Origin: Pseudomonadota bacterium
GTDB taxonomy: Bacteria > Pseudomonadota > Alphaproteobacteria > Rhizobiales > Xanthobacteraceae
DNA length: 64,000 bases
Assembly (NCBI GenBank): GCA_003576765.1
Contig: QEVP01000012.1
Location: 1 to 64,000 of the forward strand
Direction of reading: 5' to 3'
The notes beneath the pieces were generated by a model, which saw nothing but the letters and a program-made list of their open reading frames with translations, did no database searches and was not told the origin of the DNA. Both the position numbers and the translations under genes were made by a program. Of this stretch, positions 20,084 to 30,518 are shown in pieces. The number at the start of each line of letters is the position of its first letter. The first letter of the stretch is position 1.

Positions 20084-20136
20084 TAGAGCGGGATGCGGGC
20101 GGAAAACCGCTACACACTTTTCCTCATCCCGCTCTA
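20084..20136. repeat. Palindromic repeat covering the lptE stop codon
   Basis: TAGAGCGGGATG (20084-20095) and CATCCCGCTCTA (20125-20136) are exact inverted repeats. The last three bases provide the lptE TAG on the minus strand. Confidence 0.75.
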
Positions 20137-20685
20137 GGTGCCGGCGGTGAAATACGCCGCAAGACGCGTGGTGATGTTGTCGGCAATCTGCTTGGCAGCG
20201 CGGTCCTCGGCGTCGCGCAAGCTGCGCACGCGGGCGAAGCGCTGCTCCTGTCCGGGGTTGTCGAACGAGACGCGGGCGAAGGTGCTGCCGCTCATCACAG
20301 CCTTGCCGGTGGCAATTTCGATAAGCCGGTAATTGGCATCGATGCCGTAGTTCTCGACGTCGGGCCGGGCGGTGCGCGGGTCCACCATCACCGAGGAGCG
20401 GGTGCTTCTGAGCTTGAGGTCGAGCCGGTGCGTCGGCGGCGCGCCGGTCGGCCCGCCATACATGGCGAACATCAGCGCGTTGCGGATCGAGACGCCGAGG
20501 CGCGCCTCGCGCGAGGCGTTCGGCACGCTGAGCGGCGGCACCTCGACGGTGGACAGCTTGTCGCGCAGGCTGGGCGAGCCGTCCGGCTTCTCGGCGTACA
20601 TCGGCGTGAAGCAGCCGGCCAGCCCGGCGGCAAGAGCGACCACGGCCGCGAGGCGAAAGGCAGCCCGCATATCAAGCCACGACAT
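20134..20685 (-). CDS. lptE: LPS-assembly lipoprotein LptE
   Basis: LptE plugs the LptD barrel and helps insert lipopolysaccharide into the outer membrane. The 183-residue protein has a lipoprotein signal with lipobox LAGC (Cys at about 25) and then the [13 protein letters not shown] start typical of alphaproteobacterial LptE. I choose the ATG at 20685, because an AGAGGAT ribosome-binding site precedes it; it overlaps the leuS end by 14 bp. An ATG at 20670 is an alternative. The stop codon lies inside a palindromic repeat. Confidence 0.88.
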   Translation of the reverse strand: MSWLDMRAAFRLAAVVALAAGLAGCFTPMYAEKPDGSPSLRDKLSTVEVPPLSVPNASREARLGVSIRNALMFAMYGGPTGAPPTHRLDLKLRSTRSSVMVDPRTARPDVENYGIDANYRLIEIATGKAVMSGSTFARVSFDNPGQEQRFARVRSLRDAEDRAAKQIADNITTRLAAYFTAGT

Positions 20686-23302
20686 TGACGATCCTCTGCG
20701 GCACAACGATGATTTTGCGGTGCGGTTTCCCGCCGAGCGCGGACTTTACCGCATCGAGCGCCAGAACGGCAGCCTCAATTTCCGGGTTCGGCGCGTTGCG
20801 GGCCACGGTGACATCGGCCTTCTTTTTGCCGTTGATCTGGACCGGCAGCGTCACGGTGTCGGAGACCAGCAGCGCCTCCTCCACCTCCGGCCAGGGCGCC
20901 TGCGACACCAGGGTCCGGTGGCCGAGCGCGGCCCAGCATTCCTCGGCGAGGTGCGGCATCATCGGCGCGATCAGCTTGACCAGGATGTCGAACGCCTCGC
21001 GCGCGGCGGCGGCGACCGCCGGGTCGGTTTCGAGCGGTTTCGCCGGGTCGTCTACCGTCTCGTGCAGCGTGCCGACGAAGGCGTAAAGCTTTGCGATCGC
21101 GGTGTTGAAGCGCAGCCGTTCGATCCCGTTCGAGACGTCGGCCAGCGCCTGATGCGCCGCGGCCCGCAAGGCCCTGGCTCCGGCGTGGGCCGGATCGATC
21201 GCGGTGCCGGGCTCCGGCAGGAGCGGCGTGGCCGCGCTCACCAGCCGCCACACCCGCTGCACGAACCGCGAGGCGCCCTGCACGTTCTCCTCGCTCCAGA
21301 TCACGTCGCGGTCGGGCGGCGAATCGGACAGCATGAACCAGCGTGCGGTGTCGGCGCCGTAGGTGGCGATGATGTCGTCGGGATCGACGGTGTTGCGCTT
21401 CGACTTCGACATCTTCTCGATCGAGCCGATCGTCACCTCCTCGCCGGTGGCGATCAGGGTGGCGCGGCGGCGCTCGCCGTCGCTCTCGATGCGCACTTCG
21501 GCCGGCGCCGCATAGCTGCCGTCTGCCCTGCGGTAGGTTTCGTGCACCACCATCCCTTGCGTGAACAGCCCGGCGAACGGCTCGTCGAGATCGAGATGGC
21601 CGGTCGCTTTCATCGCGCGGGTGAAGAAGCGGCTGTACAGCAAGTGCAGGATCGCGTGCTCGATGCCGCCGATATACTGGTCGACCGGCAGGAAGCGGTC
21701 GGCCACGCTCTGCGTGGTCGGCGTGGTCTCGTTCCACGGATCGGTGAAGCGCACGAAGTACCACGACGAATCGACGAAGGTGTCCATCGTGTCGGTCTCG
21801 CGCCGCCCCTTGCCGCCGCATTGCGGGCAGGCGACGTGCTTCCATGTCGGATGACGGTCGAGCGGGTTGCCGGGACGGTCGAAGGCGATGTCCTCGGGCA
21901 GTTGCACGGGCAGGTCCTCGACCGGCACCGGCACCACGCCGCACGTCTCGCAATGGATCACCGGGATCGGGCAGCCCCAGTAGCGCTGGCGCGAAATACC
22001 CCAGTCGCGCAGGCGGAAGTTGACCTGCCGCTCGGCGACCGGTGCGTTGCCGATGGTTGCGGCCTCGAGCCGCTTCGCCACGTCCTCCTTGGCCTCGGTG
22101 ATGGTCATGCCGTCGAGGAAGCGCGAATTGATCATGCGGCCGTCGCCGTCATAGGCGGTGTCGGTGATGGTGAAGGTCGCCGGGTCCTGGCCGTCCGGGC
22201 ACACCACCGGCGTGTTGCCGAGGCCGTATTTGTTGACGAAGTCGAGGTCGCGCTGATCGTGCGCCGGGCAGCCGAAGATAGCGCCGGTGCCGTAGTCCAT
22301 CAGCACGAAATTGGCGACATAGACCGGCAGCTTCCAGTCGGGGTCGAACGGATGCGCGGCCTTGATGCCGGTGTCGAATCCCTGCTTCTCGGCGGTCTCG
22401 ATGGCTTCGCGCGCGGTGCCGGTGTGGCGGCATTCCTCGATGAAGGCCTTGAGCTTCGGGTTATCCTTCGCTGCCGCCTGCGCCAGCGGGTGGTCCGGCG
22501 ACAGCGCGAGAAACTTTGCGCCGAACAGGGTGTCGGGCCGCGTGGTGAAAATCTTCACCTCGCTCTCGCCGTCCGGCGTCGTCGCACTGTCGAGCGCGAA
22601 GCGGATCAACAGGCCCTCCGAGCGGCCGATCCAGTTGCGCTGCATGGTGCGCACCTTGTCGGGCCAGCGCTCCAGCTTGTCGAGCGCCGCCAGCAGGTCG
22701 TCGGAGTATTGGCTGATCTTGAAAAACCACTGCGTCAGTTCGCGTTGCTCGACCAGCGCGCCGGAACGCCAGCCGCGGCCGTCGATCACCTGCTCGTTGG
22801 CGAGCACGGTCTGGTCGACCGGGTCCCAGTTGACCTTCGACTGCTTGCGCTCGACCAGCCCCGCCTTGAGGAAATCGAGGAACATGCGCTGCTGGTGCTT
22901 GTAGTAGGACGGATCGCAGGTCGCGACCTCGCGGCTCCAGTCGAGCGACAGCCCCATCGACTTGAGCTGCCCCTTCATGGTTTCGATGTTGGCGTAGGTC
23001 CAGCTCTTGGGGTGGACCTTGTTGGCCATGGCTGCGTTCTCGGCCGGCATGCCGAAGGCGTCCCAGCCCATCGGGTGCAGGACCGCAAATCCCTTGGCGC
23101 GTTTGTAGCGCGCCACCACGTCGCCCATGGTGTAGTTGCGGACGTGGCCCATATGGATGCGCCCGGACGGGTACGGGAACATCTCGAGGACGTAGTATTT
23201 CGGCCGGGGGTCGTCGTTGCGGGTGGCGAAAATCGCCTCGTCGTCCCAGCGGCGCTGCCATCGGGGCTCGGCGTCGCGGGCGTTGTAACGTTCGTTGCTC
23301 AT
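20672..23302 (-). CDS. leuS: Leucyl-tRNA synthetase
   Basis: LeuS charges tRNA-Leu with leucine. The 876-residue class I enzyme has the HIGH-type motif in [15 protein letters not shown] (about 42-56), the CP1 editing domain in the middle (with GATGI-like and DxRD-type segments, including [10 protein letters not shown]), a zinc-like [11 protein letters not shown] segment, and the KMSKS motif as KMSKSKRN. The C-terminal anticodon-binding domain is complete. lptE and holA follow on the same strand. Confidence 0.97.
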   Translation of the reverse strand: MSNERYNARDAEPRWQRRWDDEAIFATRNDDPRPKYYVLEMFPYPSGRIHMGHVRNYTMGDVVARYKRAKGFAVLHPMGWDAFGMPAENAAMANKVHPKSWTYANIETMKGQLKSMGLSLDWSREVATCDPSYYKHQQRMFLDFLKAGLVERKQSKVNWDPVDQTVLANEQVIDGRGWRSGALVEQRELTQWFFKISQYSDDLLAALDKLERWPDKVRTMQRNWIGRSEGLLIRFALDSATTPDGESEVKIFTTRPDTLFGAKFLALSPDHPLAQAAAKDNPKLKAFIEECRHTGTAREAIETAEKQGFDTGIKAAHPFDPDWKLPVYVANFVLMDYGTGAIFGCPAHDQRDLDFVNKYGLGNTPVVCPDGQDPATFTITDTAYDGDGRMINSRFLDGMTITEAKEDVAKRLEAATIGNAPVAERQVNFRLRDWGISRQRYWGCPIPVIHCETCGVVPVPVEDLPVQLPEDIAFDRPGNPLDRHPTWKHVACPQCGGKGRRETDTMDTFVDSSWYFVRFTDPWNETTPTTQSVADRFLPVDQYIGGIEHAILHLLYSRFFTRAMKATGHLDLDEPFAGLFTQGMVVHETYRRADGSYAAPAEVRIESDGERRRATLIATGEEVTIGSIEKMSKSKRNTVDPDDIIATYGADTARWFMLSDSPPDRDVIWSEENVQGASRFVQRVWRLVSAATPLLPEPGTAIDPAHAGARALRAAAHQALADVSNGIERLRFNTAIAKLYAFVGTLHETVDDPAKPLETDPAVAAAAREAFDILVKLIAPMMPHLAEECWAALGHRTLVSQAPWPEVEEALLVSDTVTLPVQINGKKKADVTVARNAPNPEIEAAVLALDAVKSALGGKPHRKIIVVPQRIVNVVA

Positions 23303-23466
23303 GGAGTTTTAGTCTGCCGGCCTGCCGCCCGGCGACGGCCGGAGCGGAAAACGAAATCGTCAGGTGGTTAGGCCATAAAAGCCCGCGCCGGGTCAATGTC
23401 TTGGCATGTTCCCGCACGATCTTCAAATTTCCCCGGCAATGGCGTAGAGCCGGACATCGCCGCGCC

Positions 23467-24174
23467 ATGTCAGCCGAGTTCGCCATGCCCTCCGATACCA
23501 TCTCAGTCGCCGCCAATCTCGCCATCGTCGAGGACGAGATTGCCCGCGCCTGTCGCGACGCCGGCCGCGACCGCGCCGGGGTGACGCTGATCGCGGTATC
23601 GAAAACCTTCGATGCGGCGGCGATCCGCCCGGTAATCGCCGCCGGCCAGCGGGTATTCGGCGAAAACCGCGTGCAGGAGGCCAAAGCTAAGTGGCCGGAG
23701 CTGAAGGAGGCCGCCCCCGGCATCGAACTGCATCTGATCGGCCCGCTGCAGTCCAACAAGACGAAGGAGGCGGTGGCGCTGTTTGACGCCATCCATTCGG
23801 TGGACCGTCCGAGCCTGTGCGAGGCGCTGGCCAGGGAATTTTCGCGCACCGCCCGGCGGCCGCGGCTGTTCGTGCAACTCAATACCGGCGAGGAACCGCA
23901 GAAGGCGGGCGTCATCCCCGGCGAGGCGGACGCCTTTCTCGCCGCTTGCCGGGAGACTTATGGCTTGGAGATTTCCGGGCTGATGTGCATCCCGCCGGTC
24001 GAGGACGCCCCGGCGCCGCATTTCGCGCTGACGGCAAAGATCGCGGCGCGCAACGGCTTGAGCGAGTTGTCGATGGGCATGAGCGCCGACTTCGCCGAGG
24101 CCATCGCCTTCGGCGCCACCCATGTCCGGGTCGGCTCGGCGATTTTTGGTCACCGGGGGCCTCTCGCGAGATAA
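23467..24174 (+). CDS. YggS/PROSC family PLP-binding protein
   Basis: YggS-type proteins bind pyridoxal 5'-phosphate and maintain vitamin B6 and amino-acid balance. The 235-residue protein has the PLP lysine in TLIAVSKTF, then FGENRVQEAKAKW, LHLIGPLQSNK, the SGLMCIPP segment and the C-terminal LSMGMSADFAEAI block that holds the phosphate. The start may be ATG 23467 or 23485. It is divergent from leuS and converges with the L,D-transpeptidase gene across a palindromic repeat. Confidence 0.93.
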   Translation: MSAEFAMPSDTISVAANLAIVEDEIARACRDAGRDRAGVTLIAVSKTFDAAAIRPVIAAGQRVFGENRVQEAKAKWPELKEAAPGIELHLIGPLQSNKTKEAVALFDAIHSVDRPSLCEALAREFSRTARRPRLFVQLNTGEEPQKAGVIPGEADAFLAACRETYGLEISGLMCIPPVEDAPAPHFALTAKIAARNGLSELSMGMSADFAEAIAFGATHVRVGSAIFGHRGPLAR

Positions 24175-24216
24175 CGCGGGAGCAGGTTAACTTGGACCTC
24201 GCTCGATCTTTTGTTG

Positions 24217-24267
24217 GAGCATGATCTTATCCGAAAACCGGTTCCCACTTTTCGGGATCATGCTCTA
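24217..24267. repeat. 49-bp dispersed palindromic repeat, copy 2
   Basis: Nearly identical to 619-667, with GAGCATGATC and GATCATGCTC ends. The following TA completes CTCTA, which gives the TAG stop of the minus-strand L,D-transpeptidase gene. Confidence 0.85.
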
Positions 24268-24840
24268 TTCGATGACGATGCGGGTCTGCGGCGTGAGCCG
24301 TGCCAGCAGCCGCAGCATCGCCGGCCGGGTCATGGCGATGCAGCCTGCGGTCGGGCCAAAACTCTCCCGGGCGAGGTGCAGAAACACCGCGCTGCCGCGC
24401 CCTGTGATGCGCGGCCGCGTGTTGTGGTCGATCTCGACGATGTAATCATAAAGATGATCCTCACGCGCGAGCCGGTCGCCCGGCGCCTCGCCGGCGAGCC
24501 GGATCGGCCGGTTGTAGCGACGGTCGCGCGGTTCCTCACACCAGCCGTCGTCGGGCCGGATCGGCCGCACCGCGAGGCCCGTGCGCGGCCGTGGGTGCCG
24601 GTCCTTGCGCCACCACAGCCGCAGCGGATGGAAGACCCCGCGCGGGGTGGCGCCGTCGCCTTCGCGCTTGTCGGCGCGAATGCCGCCGCGCCCCAACGCC
24701 ACCGGAACGGCGCGGCCCTCCACGAACAGCCAGCCGCGCGAGCGTTCACCGGAGCGACCGCGGACATAGACCTCGCGCAGCGGAAGGGCGCCTTCGCGCT
24801 GCGGGCAAGTCATTGAAAACGGGTTATTTCTCATCGTCAT
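24265..24840 (-). CDS. L,D-transpeptidase (YkuD) family protein
   Basis: YkuD-fold enzymes make 3-3 peptidoglycan crosslinks or attach proteins to the wall. This 191-residue protein has the YDYIVEIDHN segment and the catalytic block HLARESFGPTAGCIAM, in which the His and Cys match the family H-x-S/T-x-G-C pattern. I do not see a clear signal peptide; candidate starts at 24840, 24834 and 24813 all lack a strong ribosome-binding site, so the N-terminus is uncertain. The TAG stop is at the edge of a repeat. The neighbouring regulator and this gene are divergent. Confidence 0.85.
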   Translation of the reverse strand: MTMRNNPFSMTCPQREGALPLREVYVRGRSGERSRGWLFVEGRAVPVALGRGGIRADKREGDGATPRGVFHPLRLWWRKDRHPRPRTGLAVRPIRPDDGWCEEPRDRRYNRPIRLAGEAPGDRLAREDHLYDYIVEIDHNTRPRITGRGSAVFLHLARESFGPTAGCIAMTRPAMLRLLARLTPQTRIVIE

Positions 24841-25041
24841 CCGGACCGGTGCGGAGGCGTGCTGCTTGCACTTTCCGCGCGACATGCTCTATTTCGCCGC
24901 AGGATCGACGCCACGGGCGGTAGGAACGGCGATTCGCGCCACTATATTGGCCGTGCACGCCAACGGACACGAAGGGTTGCGCGCCGGCGCGCCCGGCGGG
25001 CCGCAACGGCTCGCGGTCCGGCCGCCGAAGGATGGACGATA

Positions 25042-25728
25042 ATGGCCAACGCCCGCAAGATTCTGATCGTGGACGACGACACCGACCTGCGCGAGACGCT
25101 GGTCGAGCAGTTCGCGCTGCACGAGGAGTTCGAGGCGCTTTCAGCCGATACCGGAGCCAAGGGGATCGCCGCCGCCAAGAGCGAATCGCCCGATCTCGTG
25201 CTGATGGATGTCGGGTTGCCGGATACCGACGGGCGCGAGGTGGTGCGCGGCCTGCGCAAGGGCGGTTTCACCGCGCCGATCATCATGCTGACCGGCCACG
25301 ACACCGATTCCGACACCATCCTCGGACTGGAATCCGGCGCCAACGACTATGTGGCAAAGCCGTTCCGTTTCGCGGTGCTGCTGGCGCGCATCCGCGCCCA
25401 GTTGCGCCAGCACGAGACCAGCGAGGATGCGGTGTTCTCGGTCGGCCCCTACAGCTTCCGGCCCGGCGCCAAGATGATGGTGGATGGCGCAGCCAAGAAG
25501 ATTCGCCTGACCGAGAAGGAGACCGCGATCCTGCGCTTTCTCTACCGCGCCGGCCAGCAGCCGGTGTCGCGCGAGACGCTGCTGCAGGAGGTGTGGGGCT
25601 ATAATTCCGGCGTCACCACCCATACGCTCGAAACCCATATCTACCGGCTGCGCCAGAAGATCGAGCGCGATGCCGCCAATCCCGAAATCCTGATGACCGA
25701 ATCAGGCGGCTACAAGCTCGTGCCATGA
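25042..25728 (+). CDS. OmpR-type response regulator, CenR/OtpR-like
   Basis: A 228-residue two-component regulator. The receiver domain has the acidic pocket DDD (11-13), phospho-acceptor Asp56, Thr84 and Lys106, and the winged-helix DNA-binding domain spans about 130-225. The sequence MANARKILIVDDDTDLRET and the neighbourhood match the CenR/OtpR group, which controls cell-envelope integrity and is essential in Caulobacter and important in Brucella. In Brucella otpR is likewise followed by a cyclic-nucleotide-binding protein gene. The ATG at 25042 has a GAAGGA ribosome-binding site. No histidine kinase is adjacent. Confidence 0.92.
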   Translation: MANARKILIVDDDTDLRETLVEQFALHEEFEALSADTGAKGIAAAKSESPDLVLMDVGLPDTDGREVVRGLRKGGFTAPIIMLTGHDTDSDTILGLESGANDYVAKPFRFAVLLARIRAQLRQHETSEDAVFSVGPYSFRPGAKMMVDGAAKKIRLTEKETAILRFLYRAGQQPVSRETLLQEVWGYNSGVTTHTLETHIYRLRQKIERDAANPEILMTESGGYKLVP

Positions 25729-25797
25729 CGGTGCCGTCCGGCTGTCGGATCGGAGATGCGATGAGGCGGGCCGCGCGCGAAGCGGGCGCGAGGCCGC

Positions 25798-26235
25798 ATG
25801 TCGATTGAGGACGATATCGGGCTGTTGGCGCAGGTGCCGACCTTTCGCGTGCTCGGCGGCGAGCCGCTGCGCATGCTGGCGATCGGCGCGGAGCTGCGCA
25901 CGTTTGCTGCCGGCGACGTGCTGTTCCAGGCGGGGGAAGCGGCCGATGCCGGTTACGTGGTGCGGAGCGGGTCGTTACGCATCACCTCGGGGCGCCATGA
26001 AACGATTGCCGGGCCGGGGGCGCTGATCGGCGAACTGGCGCTGGTGGTCGGCACGCCACGGCCGGGGGCGGCGGTGGCGCTCGATCGGGCCGAGGTGTTG
26101 CGCATCGCCCGCAGCCTGTTCCAGCGCGTGTTGGAGAGCGACCCCGAGGCGGCTCGGCGGCTGCGCGACGAATTCATGGTCCGCTCGAGCCAGGCGATCA
26201 GCGATCTCACGCTGGTCGGCGGACGATTGCTATAA
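25798..26235 (+). CDS. Cyclic nucleotide-binding domain protein
   Basis: A 145-residue single-domain protein with a CAP/PKA-type cyclic nucleotide-binding fold: FAAGDVLFQAGEAADAGYVV and the phosphate-binding-cassette-like GALIGELALVVGTPRPGAAVAL segment with the conserved Gly-Glu and an Arg. There is no DNA-binding domain, so it should act by protein contact or as a ligand sensor. It lies 69 bp after the CenR/OtpR-like regulator, as in Brucella, where the pair is known as otpR and a cAMP-dependent-kinase-regulatory-like gene. It overlaps the convergent xthA end by 6 bp. Confidence 0.86.
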   Translation: MSIEDDIGLLAQVPTFRVLGGEPLRMLAIGAELRTFAAGDVLFQAGEAADAGYVVRSGSLRITSGRHETIAGPGALIGELALVVGTPRPGAAVALDRAEVLRIARSLFQRVLESDPEAARRLRDEFMVRSSQAISDLTLVGGRLL

Positions 26236-27045
26236 TTCGAGGCTCGCCGTGACGGGGACGTGGTCGGAGGGCCGCTCCCAGCCGCGGGCGGCTTGCGTGA
26301 TGCGGAAGTCGCTGACCCGCGCCGACAGCGAAGGCGAAACCCAGATATGGTCGAGCCTGCGGCCGCGGTTGGCTGCGGCCCAGTCGGCGGCGCGGTAGCT
26401 CCACCAGGTATAGACTTTCTCCGACAGCGGAATGCGCTCGCGTGCCACGTCGCGCCAGCCGCCGATGGCCTGCACGTCGAGCAGCTTCTCGCACTCGATC
26501 GGCGTATGCGACACCACCTTGAGCATCTGCCGGTGCGACCAGACGTCGTGCTCGTGGGGAGCGACGTTGAGGTCGCCGACCAGCATGTGATGCGCCCCGT
26601 TCTGCGGGTGCAGCGCCGTGCACGCTTTCATCTCGTCGAGGAAGGCGAGCTTGTGGGCAAACTTCGGATTGAACGCCGGGTCGGGCACATCACCGCCGGC
26701 GGGCACGTAGAAGTTATGCAGCACCAGCGGCGCGTCGAGGCCGGCGCCCGTGCCGAATTCGACGGAGACGTGCCGCGAATCGACCTTGTCGCAGAAGGTG
26801 CGAATGCCGGTCGTCTCGAACGGCACGCGCGAGACGATGGCGACGCCGTGGTAGCCCTTCTGCCCGTTGAGCGCGACGTGCTCGTAGCCGAGACGCTTGA
26901 AGCGCTTGAGTGGAAAGGCATCGTCCGGGCACTTGGTTTCCTGCAGGCACAACACGTCCGGCCGCGCCGCCTTGAGAAAGCGCGCGACGAGATCGATCCG
27001 CAGCCGGACCGAGTTGATATTCCATGTCGTGAAGGTCAAGCGCAT
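26230..27045 (-). CDS. xthA: Exodeoxyribonuclease III / AP endonuclease
   Basis: XthA repairs abasic sites and removes 3' blocking groups. The 271-residue endonuclease/exonuclease/phosphatase-fold protein shows the metal and catalytic motifs in order: TTWNINSVR (Asn), LQETKC (Glu), NFYVPAGGD, GDLNVAP, RLDHIWVS and SDHVPV (Asp-His pair). The ATG at 27045 begins MRLTFTTWNINS, typical of the family. It is convergent with the cyclic-nucleotide-binding gene and probably co-transcribed with lolA and ftsK, or has its own promoter in the 96-bp gap. Confidence 0.95.
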   Translation of the reverse strand: MRLTFTTWNINSVRLRIDLVARFLKAARPDVLCLQETKCPDDAFPLKRFKRLGYEHVALNGQKGYHGVAIVSRVPFETTGIRTFCDKVDSRHVSVEFGTGAGLDAPLVLHNFYVPAGGDVPDPAFNPKFAHKLAFLDEMKACTALHPQNGAHHMLVGDLNVAPHEHDVWSHRQMLKVVSHTPIECEKLLDVQAIGGWRDVARERIPLSEKVYTWWSYRAADWAAANRGRRLDHIWVSPSLSARVSDFRITQAARGWERPSDHVPVTASLEL

Positions 27046-27141
27046 GGCGAGGGCTACCGTTGACCGTGGCCCTACACTGTTTGCCGGACAAAGAGAATGC
27101 GGCCGGCGCGGGTTATCCACGCGCGGGGCGAAAGGCGGCGC

Positions 27142-27903
27142 CTACTGCAGCGGCACCGCGTAGTTGGTGTAGTCGATCTTGAAGATCGCCGGGTCGAGCT
27201 TTTGCGAGGTATCGACGTTGTAGACCGCGACCGTGGTGTCATAACCCTGCTGGTCGGTCACGGTCCATTGCTTGAGCTGGTTGTCCTTGGCGTCCAGCAT
27301 CAGCATCAGGCGGCTGGTGCCGGCCAGCGCATGCTTTTCCTCGATGGTGACGGAGACATAAAGGTCGTCGGCCGAGACGCTGACGACATTGGTGTCGCGC
27401 AACAGATCGATGTTGTTGGACAACAGGAAGCGCAGCGGCGTCTGCGACAGCGGGTAGACGTCCTGCGTGGCGAGCTTGCGGTCGCGCACTACCACCGAGG
27501 TGCCATCGGCGATGATGGCGATGGGGGTCGGGTCGTCGTATTCGAAGCGGATCTTGCCGGGCTTCTGCATGTAGAAGTCGCCGGTGGTGCGGCGGCCGTC
27601 CGGGCCGACCTGCACGAAGTTGCCCATCATGGTCTGCACCGCCGACAGGTATTTGCCGACGCGGGCGATCAGCGCACGCTGGCTGGCGTCGAAGCTGGCG
27701 AACAGGTTGGACGGCTGGCGCTTGCGCGGATCGGGAATGACCGGGGTCGGCACCGCCTGCTGGCCGGCGGCCACCGGCGGCGGAGCGAGCGAGCGCGGCG
27801 GGGGCGCGGCTGTGGCCGGCGACGTCGCGGCGGCAGCTACCGTGACAAGCACCATTGCGCCGGCCGTGGCTTGGGTGATGGCGCCGGCCCGGCGGCGCAG
27901 CAT
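27142..27903 (-). CDS. lolA: Outer-membrane lipoprotein carrier LolA
   Basis: LolA carries lipoproteins across the periplasm from LolCDE to the outer membrane. The 253-residue protein has an N-terminal hydrophobic signal (MLVTVAAAATSPATA region), a proline- and alanine-rich linker, then the LolA beta-fold with DRRTTGDFYMQKPGKIRFEY, the DGTSVVVRDRKL and PLRFLLSNN segments and DAKDNQLKQW near the end. ATG 27903 is used; a TTG somewhat upstream is possible. It follows ftsK at 125 bp. Confidence 0.87.
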   Translation of the reverse strand: MLRRRAGAITQATAGAMVLVTVAAAATSPATAAPPPRSLAPPPVAAGQQAVPTPVIPDPRKRQPSNLFASFDASQRALIARVGKYLSAVQTMMGNFVQVGPDGRRTTGDFYMQKPGKIRFEYDDPTPIAIIADGTSVVVRDRKLATQDVYPLSQTPLRFLLSNNIDLLRDTNVVSVSADDLYVSVTIEEKHALAGTSRLMLMLDAKDNQLKQWTVTDQQGYDTTVAVYNVDTSQKLDPAIFKIDYTNYAVPLQ

Positions 27904-28028
27904 GTCGAGAAGTTCCGTCAATGCCTCGTTCCGCCCGTGCCGGTGACCGTGCCCGCGACCTGTGATGCAACCGGGCGTTAGCCCGGCGCTGTGGCGATTT
28001 CGCGGCCCGCGCCGTGCTCTGTGCCGCA

Positions 28029-30509
28029 TCAGAAGCCGTCCTCGTCCTCGGGCAGCAGGATCTCGCGCTTGCCGGCATGATTGGCCGGCCCGACGATGCC
28101 CTCCTGCTCCATGCGTTCCATCAGCGAGGCGGCGCGGTTGTAGCCGATCTGCAACCGGCGCTGGATGTAGCTGGTCGAGGCCTTGCGGTCGCGTTTGACG
28201 ATGGCCACGGCCTGCGAGAACAGGTCGCCGCCGCCGTCGGCGCCCATGCCGGTCGCGTCGAACACCGCGCCGTCCTCGTCGGTCTCGTCCTCGGCGGTGA
28301 CGGCTTCGAGATAATCGGGCGAGCCTTGCGTCTTGAGATGGCGCACCACCTTCTCGACTTCCTCGTCGGAGACGAATGGGCCATGCACGCGCGAGATGCG
28401 GCCGCCGCCGGCCATGTAGAGCATGTCGCCCTGGCCGAGCAGTTGCTCGGCGCCCATCTCGCCGAGAATGGTGCGGCTGTCGATCTTCGAGGTGACCTGG
28501 AAGGAAATGCGGGTCGGGAAGTTGGCCTTGATGGTGCCGGTGATGACGTCCACCGACGGCCGCTGGGTGGCGAGGATGACATGGAGGCCGGCGGCGCGCG
28601 CCATCTGCGCCAGCCGCTGCACTGCGCCCTCGATGTCCTTGCCGGCGACCATCATCAGGTCGGCCATCTCGTCGACGATGATGACGATGTAGGGCAGCGG
28701 CTCGAACGGCAGCTTTTCCTCTTCGTAGATCGCCTTGCCGGTTTCCTTGTCGAAGCCGGTATGCACGGTGCGCGTCAGTTCCTCGCCGCGCGCGATGGCC
28801 TCGCGCACGCGGGCATTGTAGCCGTCGATGTTGCGCACGCCGAGCTTGGACATCTTCTTGTAGCGATCCTCCATCTCGCGCACCGCCCATTTCAGCGCCA
28901 CCACCGCTTTCTTGGGATCGGTGACGACCGGCGTCAGCAGATGCGGGATGCCGTCATAGACGGAGAGTTCGAGCATTTTTGGATCGACCATGATCAGCCG
29001 GCACTGGTCGGGGGTCAGCCGATAGAGCAGGCTCAGGATCATGGTGTTGATGGCCACCGACTTGCCCGAGCCGGTGGTGCCGGCGATCAGCAAATGCGGC
29101 ATGCGGGCGAGATCGACGATGATAGCGTCGCCGCCGATGTTCTTGCCGAGGCAGAGCGGCAGTTTCGCGGTGCTGCTGTCGAGATCCTTCGAGACCAGAA
29201 GCTCGCGCAGGAAAACTTTTTCGCGGGTCTCGTTCGGCAGCTCGATGCCGATGGCGTTGCGGCCGGGAACGACGGCGACGCGCGCCGACAGCGCGCTCAT
29301 CGAGCGCGCGATGTCGTCGGCCAGACCGATGACGCGCGACGACTTGATGCCGGGCGCCGGCTCCAGTTCGTACAGCGTCACCACCGGGCCGGGATTGGCC
29401 TTGAGGATCTCGCCGCGCACGCCAAAGTCCTGCAGCACGCCTTCGAGCTGGCGCGAGTTGTCCTCCAGTTCGCCCTTGCTGATCTGGGTGCGATCGCTGG
29501 CGCGCGGCAGGCTGAGGACGCCGATCGGCGGCAATTCAAAGGAAGCATTCGCCCTGCGGGCGGGGGCGCGAGAAGCGCGCGCGGGGCTGCGGCGACGCGG
29601 GGCGGGAGCCTCGTCCTCGTCGTCTTCTTCTTCCTCGTCCTCTTCCGCCTCGTCGCCGTCGTTCTCGTCCTCCTCGGTGAAATCGTCGTCGGCGTGCGGG
29701 GCGAGCGGCGGCGCACCGGCGCCGAGGTTCGGCTCATGGCGCTCGAACGGCAGGCCGCGTGCCGGCTCGCGGCTTGCCACCAGCCAGGCGTAGGACAGTT
29801 TGACGAGCCGCCACAGCCGCGCCTTCAGGCTCATCAGCGCGTGGAACAGGAAGCCGAGCGACACCGCGCCGCGGTCGTCATCGTCCATGGTGACGTCATC
29901 GACGATGTCGTCGAGCGTCTCCGGCTCGCGCTGCCGCGCGCCAAGCCCGCCGGCGAAAGCCAGCGTCGCAAGCATGACCGCAAACAGGAATGCGCCGAAG
30001 AGAATATGATAAATCACGCCCGGCGCGCCGAACGCGACGGCCGGCGCCCGCACCAGCGCGTCGCCGATGACGCCGCCGAGGCCGGTCGGCAGCGGCCAGG
30101 CGGCATTGCGCGGAAAGCAGCTCGCAAAGCCGGCGGCCGCCACCGTGCACAGCACCCAGCAGCCGATGCGCAGCGCCTCGCGGTCGAACGGGCGGCGCGT
30201 CAGCATGCGCCAGCCCCAGATCGCCACCGGCAGCACCAGCATGATCGAGCCGAGCCCGAGAATCTGCATCAGGAGGTCGGCGCCGATCGCGCCGGGATAG
30301 CCGATGACATTACGGATCGGCCCGGAGGTGGCGTGGCTGAAGCTCGGGTCGGCGACCGACCAGGTGGCGAGCGCGGCGACGGTCAGTGCGGCAATCGCCA
30401 GCAGGCCGAGGCCGGCGAGTTCGCGCAGGCGCCGCCCGAGCATGCCGCGCATCGGCTCCGGCAACTGCCCGACGAGAGGAATGACACGTTCGATCGCTGC
30501 CATACTCAT
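28029..30509 (-). CDS. ftsK: DNA translocase FtsK
   Basis: FtsK anchors at the division septum and pumps DNA to resolve chromosome dimers. The 826-residue protein has four predicted N-terminal membrane helices (to about 190), an acidic and then arginine-rich linker (about 275-325, with long Glu/Asp runs), and the motor: FtsK_alpha, then Walker [10 protein letters not shown], Walker [15 protein letters not shown] and the RQS-like downstream segment. The C-terminal winged-helix gamma domain ([18 protein letters not shown]) that reads KOPS sites is present. The linker is shorter than in E. coli, as usual for alphaproteobacteria. Confidence 0.96.
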   Translation of the reverse strand: MSMAAIERVIPLVGQLPEPMRGMLGRRLRELAGLGLLAIAALTVAALATWSVADPSFSHATSGPIRNVIGYPGAIGADLLMQILGLGSIMLVLPVAIWGWRMLTRRPFDREALRIGCWVLCTVAAAGFASCFPRNAAWPLPTGLGGVIGDALVRAPAVAFGAPGVIYHILFGAFLFAVMLATLAFAGGLGARQREPETLDDIVDDVTMDDDDRGAVSLGFLFHALMSLKARLWRLVKLSYAWLVASREPARGLPFERHEPNLGAGAPPLAPHADDDFTEEDENDGDEAEEDEEEEDDEDEAPAPRRRSPARASRAPARRANASFELPPIGVLSLPRASDRTQISKGELEDNSRQLEGVLQDFGVRGEILKANPGPVVTLYELEPAPGIKSSRVIGLADDIARSMSALSARVAVVPGRNAIGIELPNETREKVFLRELLVSKDLDSSTAKLPLCLGKNIGGDAIIVDLARMPHLLIAGTTGSGKSVAINTMILSLLYRLTPDQCRLIMVDPKMLELSVYDGIPHLLTPVVTDPKKAVVALKWAVREMEDRYKKMSKLGVRNIDGYNARVREAIARGEELTRTVHTGFDKETGKAIYEEEKLPFEPLPYIVIIVDEMADLMMVAGKDIEGAVQRLAQMARAAGLHVILATQRPSVDVITGTIKANFPTRISFQVTSKIDSRTILGEMGAEQLLGQGDMLYMAGGGRISRVHGPFVSDEEVEKVVRHLKTQGSPDYLEAVTAEDETDEDGAVFDATGMGADGGGDLFSQAVAIVKRDRKASTSYIQRRLQIGYNRAASLMERMEQEGIVGPANHAGKREILLPEDEDGF

Positions 30510-30518
30510 GACATCCGG

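Noticed and set aside
20372..23371. A 999-codon open frame antisense to leuS
   Set aside because: It mirrors the codon pattern of leuS, whose motifs (HIGH, KMSKS) are intact; it is low-complexity and Arg/His/Gly-rich, typical of shadow frames in GC-rich DNA.
24181..24220. A possible terminator for yggS before the 49-bp repeat
   Set aside because: No stem with a T run was found apart from the repeat itself.
27113..27121. TTATCCACG, an 8-of-9 DnaA-box match
   Set aside because: A single box in the xthA-lolA gap without AT-rich DNA or other boxes; not a likely origin.
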